The notes: generated by a model from the letters alone, not told the origin. Positions 10,991-19,483 are shown, counted from the first letter of the stretch. The stretch: 64,000 nt of DNA from [Pseudopropionibacterium] massiliense (GCF_900607225.1 NZ_LR027842.1:3268081-3332080); one strand, 5' to 3'. Made by a program: numbers and translations.

Positions 10991-11191
10991 CTACTCGACA
11001 ACCTCGTCGCGCATCGAGGCCGAAGCGTCGTCTCGGCGCACCCAATCGTCAATCTCGCTGGCTTGGAACTTCCAGAGGCGCCCGACCTTGTGGGCGGGCG
11101 TGGCCCTCTTGGCGGTCCAGGTGTAGACGGCGCCATTTGTGATCCCGAGGTGGGCGACGATGTCGTCTGCGGACAGCCACGACTCAGCCAC
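10991..11191 (-). CDS. Excisionase-type helix-turn-helix protein
   Basis: 66 residues with GTG start at 11191, chosen for the strong ribosome site GAGGGAGGACC just upstream. The sequence WLSADDIVAHLGITNGAVYTW...KVGRLWKFQASEIDDWV is a classic MerR/excisionase-like winged helix (HTH_17), as found at the head of many type I/III-like restriction operons. It ends 4 bases before the helicase start and is presumably the first gene of the transcript. It may bind the promoter or target the complex to DNA. That is inference. Confidence 0.8.
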   Translation of the reverse strand: MAESWLSADDIVAHLGITNGAVYTWTAKRATPAHKVGRLWKFQASEIDDWVRRDDASASMRDEVVE

Positions 11192-11299
11192 GTTGGTCCT
11201 CCCTCGCTCAATGGCCCAAACAAGGCCAACACCCCCGATGATCACCCCCGATGATACCGGCGGAGGTACGGCTTGAGTTGGGTTTGTCCGGGCATGACC

Positions 11300-11600
11300 G
11301 GATGAAGTAAGTGTCGAGCGGAGTCTCTCCTCGGGCCGCCAACCCGAGACGCGCGCTCCGAGCCAGGATGTGATCGTGGCCCGCCAGCCACCAAGGTCAG
11401 TTTTCCACGAGAGCGTGTGCCCAACGGCGAACGTCTCCAACCCGACGAGGGCCGGGTGTGCGTCTCGGAGTATTTGTGAGAGCTGAATCGGCGCGGACTC
11501 ATCCCGCGCGCCGTGCAGGATCAGTGCGGGCGGGGCTGGCGTGAGGACCTCACCCTGAAGGCGCCGGGTGCGCGCCCGGGCGTGAGGGTGGTCGCTTTGT
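11300..11600 (-). pseudogene. 3' remnant of an alpha/beta-hydrolase gene
   Basis: In the minus frame the sequence reads PPALILHGARDESAPI, QLSQILRDAHPALVG, LETFAVGHTLSW and WRATITSWLGARV. This is the C-terminal part of an alpha/beta hydrolase, with the catalytic Asp region (GARDESAP) and the His region (GHTLSW). The nucleophile half is absent: the frame is cut close to the divergent gene at 11626. No stop follows, and the frame runs on into the HTH gene. It marks the right edge of the island, where an older gene was truncated. Confidence 0.6.
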
Positions 11601-11613
11601 CACTCGCCACCGA

Positions 11614-11619
11614 TAGGTT
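11614..11619 (+). promoter_or_regulatory. -10 element of a leaderless transcript
   Basis: TAGGTT followed by six bases and then ATG 11626. The same block (CCGATAGGTTCA..CCATGACCTGG) precedes the paralogue at 15463. No ribosome binding site is present, so transcription probably starts at the ATG. Confidence 0.55.
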
Positions 11620-11625
11620 CACCCC

Positions 11626-14019
11626 ATGACCTGGGATGCTGACAAGTTCACAGGGCTGATCATGGAGCCGGACTCGATCGCCGACCTCCTCGCGCGGCTC
11701 ACCGCCCTACCCGAGACCGACCGCACCTCCACGCGCCGGGCTTTCGGGAAGGCCCTGCCCGAACTGCGCCAGAGGCTGCGCGGCCCGAACGCGTGTGAAC
11801 GACTCTCGCTGCTCGCGACCACCCTCGACTGCTCCGTCAAGCAGACCCTCGCGACGTTCACCCCGTGGTCGATGCCCCTGCTGGCCCGCGACGCGGCGGC
11901 CCGCGACTACGTCCTGACCCGGTTCCTGGCGCGCGGCCGCGACTGGACCGGCCGGCTCGTCGCCGCCGTGATGAAACGGCGGTCCATCGCCCGGTTCGCC
12001 GCTGCGCTGGTCGACCCGCTCGTCACCACCCACGAGCTGCCCCTACCCGCCGACGCCGGCTACCTGGAGGACTGGCTGAGGCACTGCTTCCTGCCCCGCC
12101 CCGGGGTGCGGTGGACGGAACAGTTCCTGATCGCCTGCACCGCCCAGAACGCGTTCCGGTTCCAGACCAATTTCTGGGCGGACGAGACCAGGGCCGGCGA
12201 CGTCCGCACCCGTGTCGCGCAGCTCCGCGACCTCGGCGAATTCGACGACGCGACCGTGAGCAGGGCGCTGATCCAGATCCTTGAGCGCGGCGACAACCGC
12301 AACGCGCAGCGCGGTGCCCTGGACTGGCTCATCGGGCTGGGTCTGGCCCCGCAGCTCTGGGAGGAACGCGCCCGCCTGATCGCCGCCCTCCCCTCCGTCC
12401 AGCCCAACGTCCTGGCCCGCGTCCTGGATGCGCTGATCCGACCCGGAACCACGCCCGGCGAACTGGCGGACATCGCCGTCGCGGTGCTGCCCCGGCAGGA
12501 GAAACAACCCCGCCGCGACGTGCTGCGGGCGTTGTCGCGGGTGGGATCACCGACACCGGAGCTGCTGGAGACGGTTCGGTTCATCGCATCCGGGCAGGAT
12601 TCCGTCGCGGCCGGGCTGGCCCATTCGCTGCTCGACGGCTGGGGCGAGTCGAGGCCCGAGGCCGAGGTCTCCGGTCTGTGGTGTAACCCCTCCGGCCCGG
12701 ACCCCGGCCCGCTCCCCGAGTTCACCGATCCGGCGCTGGTGCTCGACGACCTCACCCTCACCGACGTGCTGACCAAGGCCTTGAAGCCCTACCAGGACGA
12801 CGCCACCGGGGACGAGCACGCCCTGGCGTGTTTCGTCGCGACGGCACACGCCAGGGGTCGCGAGGTCGTGACGGCGGCCTTCGAGAACCTGGGCAGGTTT
12901 GAACCCAGCACGCTGTTGCAGGAGGCGCTGGCCCGGTTCCTGGGACGCCCAGTGAACAAGTCGTGGCGGCTGGCGCATGAGTCCCGGCTGTCGAGGCTGG
13001 CGACCGCCCGGGTCACGGCGGCGCTGGAGCGTCTCGGCGACCTGCCGTGCCTGCTCGCGACCCCGAGCCACAGCGCGTTGCGCATCTCCTGGGAGGTTTT
13101 CACCGACCGCGCCCGCCGGTACCGCGACGCGGGCCTGGAGCTGGGCGCCGTGGATGTCGCGGCCGCCCTGACCCGGCTCGACGGCCCCATCCCCGAGGAC
13201 CTCACGGACCTCGAGCAGCCCGTCGGGGAGGCCGGGGTTTCACTGTCCGAGGTGCTCGCAGCATGGCGCGACCACCCGGCACCGCCCGCCGGACTCGCCC
13301 CGGCCGAGGACGGGTCCTCGTTCCTCGATGCCCGGGTCGTCGGCGGGGAACCGCTCGCCTTCGAGCTGCTGGGGCTGCCGCCGGCCGACCAGCCCGCGGA
13401 ACCGGCCACCCACTGGACCAGCTCGGAGCGCCCGTTCGCCCTCCAGCTGTTCCCCACGTTCCCGGCCGTCCCGGCCTTGCAGGCCCTGCAGGTGTTGACC
13501 GGCGCCGAGGGAAACCGGGGATGGCAGGCCCTGCGGGTGTTGCAGAGGTTCGCCGGAACGGCCCGGTCGTTCGGGCCGGTGCCGTCGCTGGCGGTCATCG
13601 GGGCGTGCGCACAGCTGCCTCCCGACGCCTGGGACGAGGCCGCCGTTCTCCTGATCGACGCCTGGAACGACGGCCGTCTGCTGCCCGGCGACCTCGTCGC
13701 GGCCTGGCGGAACCCGTGGCGGACCCGCATGAAAACCCCGCCCCACCGGCTGGTGAAGACCCTCGACCACATCGCGGGCACGGGCGGCCTCGCCCTCGTG
13801 TGGCCGCTGCTGGTGGAGGTGTGCGAGGAACTGGCGGGATTGAAACAGGTCCCCGCCTCTGCGCTCGGCCTGCTGGAGGCGGTGCTGCACCACCTCCCGG
13901 AGGTGCGGGCCGCGGGAATCGCCGTCGACCTGCCGAACGTCGCCGCACTGGCCGCCCGGAAGGGCAACAGCAAGGCGGTGACGGTCGCGAGGCGAATCGT
14001 CGAGCTTCAGAGGTCCTGA
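11626..14019 (+). CDS. DUF6493-like large protein (paralogue 2)
   Basis: 797 residues starting MTWDADKFTGLIMEPDSI. The protein is helix-rich with repeated Leu/Ala/Arg blocks (for example LLARDAAARDYVLTRFLARG and LDWLIGLGLAPQLW), suggesting a HEAT/armadillo-like solenoid. No signal peptide, membrane span or enzyme motif is seen. It aligns along its whole length with the 801-residue gene at 15463, including ERGDNR, GDDQL-like, DPDS.AAGLAHSLLDGWG and the C-terminal AARKGNSKAVTVARRIV. The DUF6493 assignment is uncertain. The gene is leaderless by its promoter. Its last ~130 bases plus the flank are repeated at the left window edge. Function unknown; a scaffold role is only a suggestion. Confidence 0.72.
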   Translation: MTWDADKFTGLIMEPDSIADLLARLTALPETDRTSTRRAFGKALPELRQRLRGPNACERLSLLATTLDCSVKQTLATFTPWSMPLLARDAAARDYVLTRFLARGRDWTGRLVAAVMKRRSIARFAAALVDPLVTTHELPLPADAGYLEDWLRHCFLPRPGVRWTEQFLIACTAQNAFRFQTNFWADETRAGDVRTRVAQLRDLGEFDDATVSRALIQILERGDNRNAQRGALDWLIGLGLAPQLWEERARLIAALPSVQPNVLARVLDALIRPGTTPGELADIAVAVLPRQEKQPRRDVLRALSRVGSPTPELLETVRFIASGQDSVAAGLAHSLLDGWGESRPEAEVSGLWCNPSGPDPGPLPEFTDPALVLDDLTLTDVLTKALKPYQDDATGDEHALACFVATAHARGREVVTAAFENLGRFEPSTLLQEALARFLGRPVNKSWRLAHESRLSRLATARVTAALERLGDLPCLLATPSHSALRISWEVFTDRARRYRDAGLELGAVDVAAALTRLDGPIPEDLTDLEQPVGEAGVSLSEVLAAWRDHPAPPAGLAPAEDGSSFLDARVVGGEPLAFELLGLPPADQPAEPATHWTSSERPFALQLFPTFPAVPALQALQVLTGAEGNRGWQALRVLQRFAGTARSFGPVPSLAVIGACAQLPPDAWDEAAVLLIDAWNDGRLLPGDLVAAWRNPWRTRMKTPPHRLVKTLDHIAGTGGLALVWPLLVEVCEELAGLKQVPASALGLLEAVLHHLPEVRAAGIAVDLPNVAALAARKGNSKAVTVARRIVELQRS

Positions 14020-14243
14020 GGATTCACCGGTCGGTGCGACCACGCAACACCCCCACGGTTCACCCCCGTGATCCTCCACAGCAGGCGCTGCTGCCATGAC
14101 CCCATGGCACTGCTCACGCATTCAATGAAGCTTATTCACGGGCGGTGCATCGACTAGCGAAACCCCTAGCCAGAGCGCGCTTGAGGATGGCTATGAATAA
14201 GCCTCAATTAGACCTGTTCTCGTCGCTTTTCATGAAACATGTA
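13890..14243 (+). repeat. Direct repeat copy B (with 79-bp insertion)
   Basis: Matches 1 to about 275. It covers the 3' end of paralogue 2, its downstream spacer and the start of the decayed WD40 region. It differs from copy A mainly by the 79-bp element at 14127-14205 plus a 3-bp duplication. Confidence 0.85.
14127..14205. mobile_element. 79-bp MITE-like element, copy 1
   Basis: Bounded by 12-bp terminal inverted repeats, GAAGCTTATTCA at the left and TGAATAAGCCTC at the right (one mismatch), and flanked by a 3-bp direct repeat AAT (14124-14126 and 14206-14208). A second copy of exactly 79 bp lies at 46533-46611 in opposite orientation. By hand alignment about 64 of 79 positions agree. Copy A of the surrounding repeat (231-245) lacks it, which is direct evidence of insertion. 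It is too short to code for a transposase, so it must be moved in trans. Confidence 0.85.
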
Positions 14244-15264
14244 GGCGGTGTCATAGGGTCGTGGCAACAGGGTGCCATCGCTGAAGAGCTTGGGTGGATG
14301 TCCCAGAACAGCCCCAGGAATGGCCCAACTCCACGCGAAGCACACGAACGCCAAACTCGTTGCTTCCACCACTTGACACCAAGGCACCGCATGGAATGAC
14401 AATGATCCCCTGCTGGCGGCAACAGGAATTCATGGGACATTGCACATCCTCGACCCTGTATCCGGGCATCACACCGGGGCAGCCATCCAAGGTCATGGCC
14501 TTCTTCCGGCCCGTGCACTCACACCCTTCAAACAAGACGAGAAAACCCTGCTGGTCTCCATCGGCGAAGACGACATGATCCAGTTCTGGGATCCGACAAC
14601 GCAGGAGTCCTTGAGCCGGCCAATGTTTGGAAATATCCATGGCGGAAATGGCATCGTTTTCTTCGCCGGGCCAGAGAACCACTGTCTGATGGCAACAGCC
14701 AACAATGACGACACGGTACGGATTTGGGATCCCGTCTTTCACCTCACCCAGGACAAGCCGCACCCACTCACCGAGGTGCCCCGCAATGCCTCCTTCCCGT
14801 GTGACGAGACCATCGAGGCCACCGAGAGTCGCCAAGCCTATGCGTCTTTGAGCATCCATCCCGACCAGATCAAAGAGACGGCCGCCTTCACCACCCACGA
14901 AGGCGCGGCCAGGATCGCCGCCGTCACCGATGATCACTTCCTCACCATCTGGGACCCCGCAACCGGTGAACGCCTCCATGCCGCCGCTCTGTACGAGTAC
15001 GTGACCAACCCGAGCGAATTCACTGCGTTCCTGTCACTCGACGTCCTACCAACTGCCGACGAGCAGCCCCGTCTGGTCACGGGCGACAACCACAACCACC
15101 TGCGCATCTGGGACGAGCAGGCCGGCCAACTTCAGGATCTGGACCTCGGCAGCCACATGCTCTCACTCTGGAAAGCAGCAGCCCTACCCGACGGCACCAT
15201 CGGCATCGAGTTCGAGGACGGCTGGGCCATCATCCAACTCCCGGACCCCCATCCCGTTGATTGA
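14230..15264 (+). pseudogene. WD40-repeat protein gene, 5' part decayed
   Basis: From about 14376 to the TGA at 15262-15264 the frame encodes WD40-type blades: ATGIHGTLHILDPVSG, SIGEDDMIQFWDPTT, ATANNDDTVRIWDPV, VTDDHFLTIWDPATGE and VTGDNHNHLRIWDEQAG. The characteristic WD dipeptides are at regular spacing. Upstream of a TGA near 14373-14375 the frame is lost, no start codon with a ribosome site is visible, and fragments appear in other frames (GGVIGSWQQGAIAEELG). The first blades and start have decayed, possibly after the duplication and MITE insertion just upstream. A shorter product from an internal start such as TTG 14440 cannot be excluded. Confidence 0.65.
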
Positions 15265-15450
15265 GGTATCCGCCAGTACCAAATGCCAAGTGCCGAGAAC
15301 AACGAATAAACGAATAGCCGTGTGGAACGCAATGGCGGCAAGGACCACTCCGGAGGCAGCATGCCGGCTCATGCGGCAGAAGACCTGGTGGCGTGCCACA
15401 CCTCGTCCACCGTCCACACAACCCATGGCAGTTCAGTCACCCACCGCCGA

Positions 15451-15456
15451 TAGGTT
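15451..15456 (+). promoter_or_regulatory. -10 element of a leaderless transcript
   Basis: TAGGTT, then CATTCC, then ATG 15463. It is the same arrangement as before paralogue 2, with conserved sequence from the hexamer through the first codons. Confidence 0.55.
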
Positions 15457-15462
15457 CATTCC

Positions 15463-17868
15463 ATGACCTGGAATGCCGACGCCCTGGCCGCTCTGCTCAC
15501 CGAGCCGGAGTCGTTCAAGGACCTCGTCACCGTCCTCGACGATCTCACCGAGGCCGACCGCTCGGCGATCCGGAAGGCCCTCGGCAGGGCCCTTCCCGCC
15601 CTGCGGCGACGCATGGAGGAGGTTCGTGCGGGCGGCCAGCGTCTGATCCTGCTGGCGGCGGCGGTCGGCGCCACCCCCGCGCAGTGCGCCACCGTCTTCT
15701 TCCCCTGGGATGTCTGGCAACTGATGCGGTTGCCCATCACCCGCGACCGGCTGCTCCCCTGGTTGGTCAGCAACGGTCCGGACTGGGCCGGCGATCTCAT
15801 CACGCGCCTACTGAAACGCCGCAGCACCGACGGGACCTACACCGAGCTGATCGACGAACTCGTTCTCGCCCTCGACCTGCCGATTCCCGACGATCCCGGT
15901 TTCCTGACGGGCTGGGCGAAGGGAAACGGCTCCTCCCCCAGACCGGGACGCCGCTGGGAAGAGCACCTCGTCGCCGCCTGCGCCGCCCCGAACGCCTTCG
16001 GCCAGTACCTCATCGCCGATCAGCGCCCCCAGGTCCAGGCTCGGATCCGGGAGGCCGTCGCGGATCTGCGGGTGACCGAACCCACCGACGACGAGGCCCT
16101 GCTGCTGGCGCTCCTCCAGGTGTTCGAACGCGGCGACAACCGCCCCTCGCAGCGGTTCGCCCTGATCCAGATCACTGGCCTGGGCCTGACCCCCCTGCTG
16201 GCAAAACACAGCGACCGATTCCTGGCGGCCCTGCCGAACGCCGATCCCGTCGTCGTGAAGTTCGCGGTCGAACAGCTGCTGCCCCTCGGCCTGGGCGACG
16301 ACCAACTGACCACGCTGGCCCTGGACGTGCTGGCCCGCAAGGAGAAGGGCGTCAAACGCGCCGTCCTCAAGGCGCTGCGCACGGTGGACTACCCGTCGCA
16401 GGACCTGGTGGAGACGCTCACCGCGATCACCACCGACCCCGACTCCACCACCGCCGGACTGGCCCGGGAGCTCCTCGACGGCTGGGGCGCGACCGCCGGG
16501 CCCGCGGAGTCGCTGAGGCTGTGGCGCGACCCGCTCGGCATCCCGCCCGAGCCCCTCGACGACCTGGACCGGGTGCTGGACGAGGTGGAGTTCGACGAGC
16601 TGATCCACAGGCTGGACAGCGATGCCCCGGGGAACTGGGCACCCGTCGAGGCCTACGAACGCGGCCTGGCGGCGCTGGTCGCGTTGGGGTGGGCCGAGGG
16701 CCGCGACGCCGTCGTCAAGGTACTGCGCGACAAACTGACCCACGACGCGAACGCACACGGGGTGTGGAAGCAGCTGGTGCAGCGCTGGATGCAGCGGGTG
16801 ACCGGCATGAAGGAACGAGGCAGGTCACCCCGGGGTGCGGCACTCACGCGGGTCGCGATTCGACGCTGCAACGATGTCCTGGACGCCATCGGGCGGATAC
16901 CGTGCCTGTTGTCCGCTCCCACCCACAAGAACAATCGGGTTGCCTGGGAGAGGTTCCGGGACCGGCTGCGCCGCTGTGCCGAGAAAGGCGCGGAGGTGCT
17001 GCCCATCGACCTGTTCGTCGCCCTGGGACGGATCGACCGCGCCAGTGCCGCGCCCTGCGACCTGCCGGGACGCGTCGCCGGGGGACGAACCGTGCAGGAG
17101 GTCGTCGATCTCTGGCTGGAAACCCCCGCCGAACCGGGCCGGATGAGTTTCGTTCCCCCCACCAGCGACCCCGGAAACGAGCAGCGCGACCAGCCCTGCC
17201 ACAGGGTGCGCATGGAAGGCGACGAACCCGTGGTCGCGAGGATTCTCGGGGTCGCGGGACCGTGGGACGAGACACACCGGGCACCGGGGCGCAGCGGGGA
17301 ACACAGCATCGGCAGCACCCTGCTTCCGGCACACCCCATGTGGGCAACCACTGCCGCCCAGGTGAACCTGCCCTTCGGCAGCAGTTCCGGTTGGGAGATC
17401 ACCGAGGCGGTCGCATCCGTGCTCCACGTGGACCCGCCCATGGCTCTCCTCGCCTTCGTCTTCGCGAGCGGGGCCTCTCCGCAGGGTCGCGACGAGATCG
17501 CGGGGGCGCTGCTGGCGGCGTGGGACGAGTCCCGGTTGGGCCCGGAGGTGCTCGTCGCGGCCTGGGAAAGTTCGTGGCGCAGGGAGTGGCGGGAGGACAT
17601 CGCCCCCGTGAAGGTGGCGGCGATGCTCGCGAGCATCGCGGAGGCCGGCGGCCTGGCCCTGGCGTGGCCGCTGCTGACGAGTATCTCGGAGGAGCTGGCC
17701 GGGGCGGAGAAGCTCCCCACCGGGGTCGCGACCGTGCTGGAATCGGTGCTCCATCTCCTGCCGGAGGTGCCCGGGAAGCCGGACCTGCCCAACATCGCGG
17801 CGCTGGCCGCGCGGAAGGGCGGCAGCAAGGCAGTGAGGGTGGCGCGGCGGATCGTCGCCGCTGAGTGA
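15463..17868 (+). CDS. DUF6493-like large protein (paralogue 3)
   Basis: 801 residues beginning MTWNADALAALLTEPESFKDL. It is colinear with paralogue 2 but clearly diverged, so this is an older duplication than that between paralogues 1 and 2. Shared landmarks are FERGDNRPSQRFALIQITGLGL, TTAGLARELLDGWG and the C-terminus LPNIAALAARKGGSKAVRVARRIV. It appears cytoplasmic and helical, with no known catalytic motif. Its promoter block is conserved with paralogue 2. The three paralogues in a row, with a WD40 gene between two of them, suggest a lineage-specific expansion of unknown role. Confidence 0.72.
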   Translation: MTWNADALAALLTEPESFKDLVTVLDDLTEADRSAIRKALGRALPALRRRMEEVRAGGQRLILLAAAVGATPAQCATVFFPWDVWQLMRLPITRDRLLPWLVSNGPDWAGDLITRLLKRRSTDGTYTELIDELVLALDLPIPDDPGFLTGWAKGNGSSPRPGRRWEEHLVAACAAPNAFGQYLIADQRPQVQARIREAVADLRVTEPTDDEALLLALLQVFERGDNRPSQRFALIQITGLGLTPLLAKHSDRFLAALPNADPVVVKFAVEQLLPLGLGDDQLTTLALDVLARKEKGVKRAVLKALRTVDYPSQDLVETLTAITTDPDSTTAGLARELLDGWGATAGPAESLRLWRDPLGIPPEPLDDLDRVLDEVEFDELIHRLDSDAPGNWAPVEAYERGLAALVALGWAEGRDAVVKVLRDKLTHDANAHGVWKQLVQRWMQRVTGMKERGRSPRGAALTRVAIRRCNDVLDAIGRIPCLLSAPTHKNNRVAWERFRDRLRRCAEKGAEVLPIDLFVALGRIDRASAAPCDLPGRVAGGRTVQEVVDLWLETPAEPGRMSFVPPTSDPGNEQRDQPCHRVRMEGDEPVVARILGVAGPWDETHRAPGRSGEHSIGSTLLPAHPMWATTAAQVNLPFGSSSGWEITEAVASVLHVDPPMALLAFVFASGASPQGRDEIAGALLAAWDESRLGPEVLVAAWESSWRREWREDIAPVKVAAMLASIAEAGGLALAWPLLTSISEELAGAEKLPTGVATVLESVLHLLPEVPGKPDLPNIAALAARKGGSKAVRVARRIVAAE

Positions 17869-18026
17869 TCCGCAGGAAACCCCGGTTCTGCAGCACTCGT
17901 CGAGATGAGCAGGTCACACGGCGCCACGAGTCCGAAGCTGGTCAGTGAGGTTGCCTCAGCTAGCTTGGCGCCGACCGCGGTAGTGCAGACGCGAAAAGAC
18001 ATGTGGCCTTGGCCTTGCGCAATTAA

Positions 18027-18878
18027 TCACTGGGGTGTGGATGCGAAAACGGAATCAATGAAGCGGGCGACGAAGGTGACCTGGTCGGCGAGCTGGGCTT
18101 CGCAGACCTCTTCGAGATGCTCTTTGCGCCGCCAAGCGGCCCACTTGGCCTGTTCGGTGGCGCCATGGCCCTTCAAATGAGGGCCGACAGGTTCGAGGGT
18201 CACGCCACGGTAGCGGGCGACGGCTTCGGCGGATCGTCGCAGCTCGTGAGGGTCGAAGCCTTGACCGCAGAGTTGGACGATGTCGACGTAGTCGCGCCAT
18301 CTGGTGCTGGTGATGCCGCGCTCCAGGATGGTGACAGCCTTCTCGGCGATGGCTGTCTCGGCCGCATATCCCAGTAGCTGCAATGGCTCACCGAGTACTC
18401 GTTCGATCGAGACGAGGCAAGGTGCTGGAATGATGGGATCTCCTGTGGAGACGTCCCATGCCGAGGTGCCCCTCCACGGTCCGATGGATGCTTTCACACG
18501 TACCCGGTAGCCGGGGTAGTCGGCATGTTCCCGAATCTCCTGGACGCTGATGCTGCTGATGTCGAAGGTGACCCCGTCGTCGGATAACGCCTCGGCGAGT
18601 TCGGTCACGACGACTGTGAGGTGTTCGGGAGTGACATCGGCGTTGATCGCGTTCGCATCGACGTCCTTGGTGGGACGACGAACGCCGTACGCGGCGAGCA
18701 GGATTCCGCCCTTGAGCACGAAGTCATCCCCGTGCTCGCTGCGGACGAGGCGGTCCAGGAAGGACTCGAGTAGGTGTCGAACCAGGTATTCCTGGGTGGG
18801 TGCCGGCCCTCCGGTTCTGCTCGCAGTGGATCGGGCCTTGGACTGGAGGATGGTGAAGACTTCTTCGCCGCGCGTCAT
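18027..18878 (-). CDS. abiEii: AbiEii-type nucleotidyltransferase toxin
   Basis: 283 residues from ATG 18878 (MTRGEEVFTIL), overlapping the antitoxin stop by ATGA. FVLKGGILLAAYGVRRPTKDVDANA carries the GG...DxD nucleotidyltransferase signature of the AbiEii/AbiGii (DUF1814) family, and EKAVTILERGITSTRWRDYVDI is the downstream conserved block. Family members are type IV toxins that add nucleotides to tRNA acceptor ends or bind GTP, halting growth during phage infection. With the upstream AbiEi it forms a complete bicistronic toxin-antitoxin or abortive infection unit. Confidence 0.9.
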   Translation of the reverse strand: MTRGEEVFTILQSKARSTASRTGGPAPTQEYLVRHLLESFLDRLVRSEHGDDFVLKGGILLAAYGVRRPTKDVDANAINADVTPEHLTVVVTELAEALSDDGVTFDISSISVQEIREHADYPGYRVRVKASIGPWRGTSAWDVSTGDPIIPAPCLVSIERVLGEPLQLLGYAAETAIAEKAVTILERGITSTRWRDYVDIVQLCGQGFDPHELRRSAEAVARYRGVTLEPVGPHLKGHGATEQAKWAAWRRKEHLEEVCEAQLADQVTFVARFIDSVFASTPQ

Positions 18879-19432
18879 GACAGCGTCTCCAGGGCGTGAA
18901 GGAGCGGAGTCCTGGCTCGGGGGAGCTGCAGGGCGATCCGCATCAGGGTGTTGGGTTTCCCGCCGCGGCGCAGCCATTCCTTGAGGGCGTCTCGTGCGCT
19001 CTCGTAGCCGAGCTGGCCGCGCAGGCGGAACGCGTCCGCGATGCAGCGTTCGGGGGAGTAGATCCCGATCGATAGGTCCGTACCTTCGATGGGGATCTCG
19101 TCGCGACCGAGGTCGAAGGTGGCGGCATCGAACTGGTGCCAGGTGATCGCGTGCTCGGTTGCGGGGGAGCGCCCGCCACGGGGGATCGCGACATCGAGAG
19201 TGTCAGGAATGGCGTCGGTCAGGTCATGGTGGGCGAGCGCAGAAGTGAGGCAGATCGTTGCGTCGGATCGCCGGGTCGCGGCTTCGACCAGGCCCCAGTC
19301 CATGGCCGGCGCGTCCGCGGGGAGGTAGATGCCGCGTGCGACCCGGGTCAGGCCGCCAGCGCAGGCTGCCCGGTAGAGGCCGGAGCGGGACAGTCCGGCA
19401 CGGTCAGCGGTTGACGGGGTGATCGGTGTCAT
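18875..19432 (-). CDS. abiEi: AbiEi-type antitoxin / transcriptional repressor
   Basis: 185 residues, ATG 19432 behind GAGGTGAGG. The N-terminal winged-helix (DRAGLSRSGLYRAACAGGLTRVARGIYLP) followed by TSALAHHDLTDAIP and VAIPRG.RSP is typical of AbiEi_4 antitoxins. The C-terminal part, SPERCIADAFRLRGQLGYESARDALKEWLRRGG, is the usual antitoxic domain. AbiEi proteins repress their own operon by binding inverted repeats, and one overlaps the likely -10 region here. The four-base overlap with abiEii couples translation. Confidence 0.88.
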   Translation of the reverse strand: MTPITPSTADRAGLSRSGLYRAACAGGLTRVARGIYLPADAPAMDWGLVEAATRRSDATICLTSALAHHDLTDAIPDTLDVAIPRGGRSPATEHAITWHQFDAATFDLGRDEIPIEGTDLSIGIYSPERCIADAFRLRGQLGYESARDALKEWLRRGGKPNTLMRIALQLPRARTPLLHALETLS

Positions 19433-19467
19433 GGCCTCACCTCAACTCGGGCGGCACGAAATGTCTA

Positions 19468-19483
19468 CAGCTAATAATAGCTG
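19468..19483. promoter_or_regulatory. Palindrome in the abiE promoter (probable AbiEi operator)
   Basis: CAGCTAATAATAGCTG is a perfect 6+6 bp inverted repeat around ATAA, 36 bases upstream of the abiEi start. On the minus strand it contains TATTAT, a good -10 hexamer, so a bound repressor would block RNA polymerase. Confidence 0.55.

Noticed and set aside
10991-11440. 149-residue ORF joining the hydrolase remnant to the HTH gene
   Set aside because: The strong ribosome site and GTG at 11191 define a 66-residue HTH protein; the upstream part is a decayed gene read in the same frame by chance.
15393-17864. 823-residue Arg/Pro-rich + frame
   Set aside because: It overlaps the real 801-residue gene in another frame and has no sensible amino-acid pattern.
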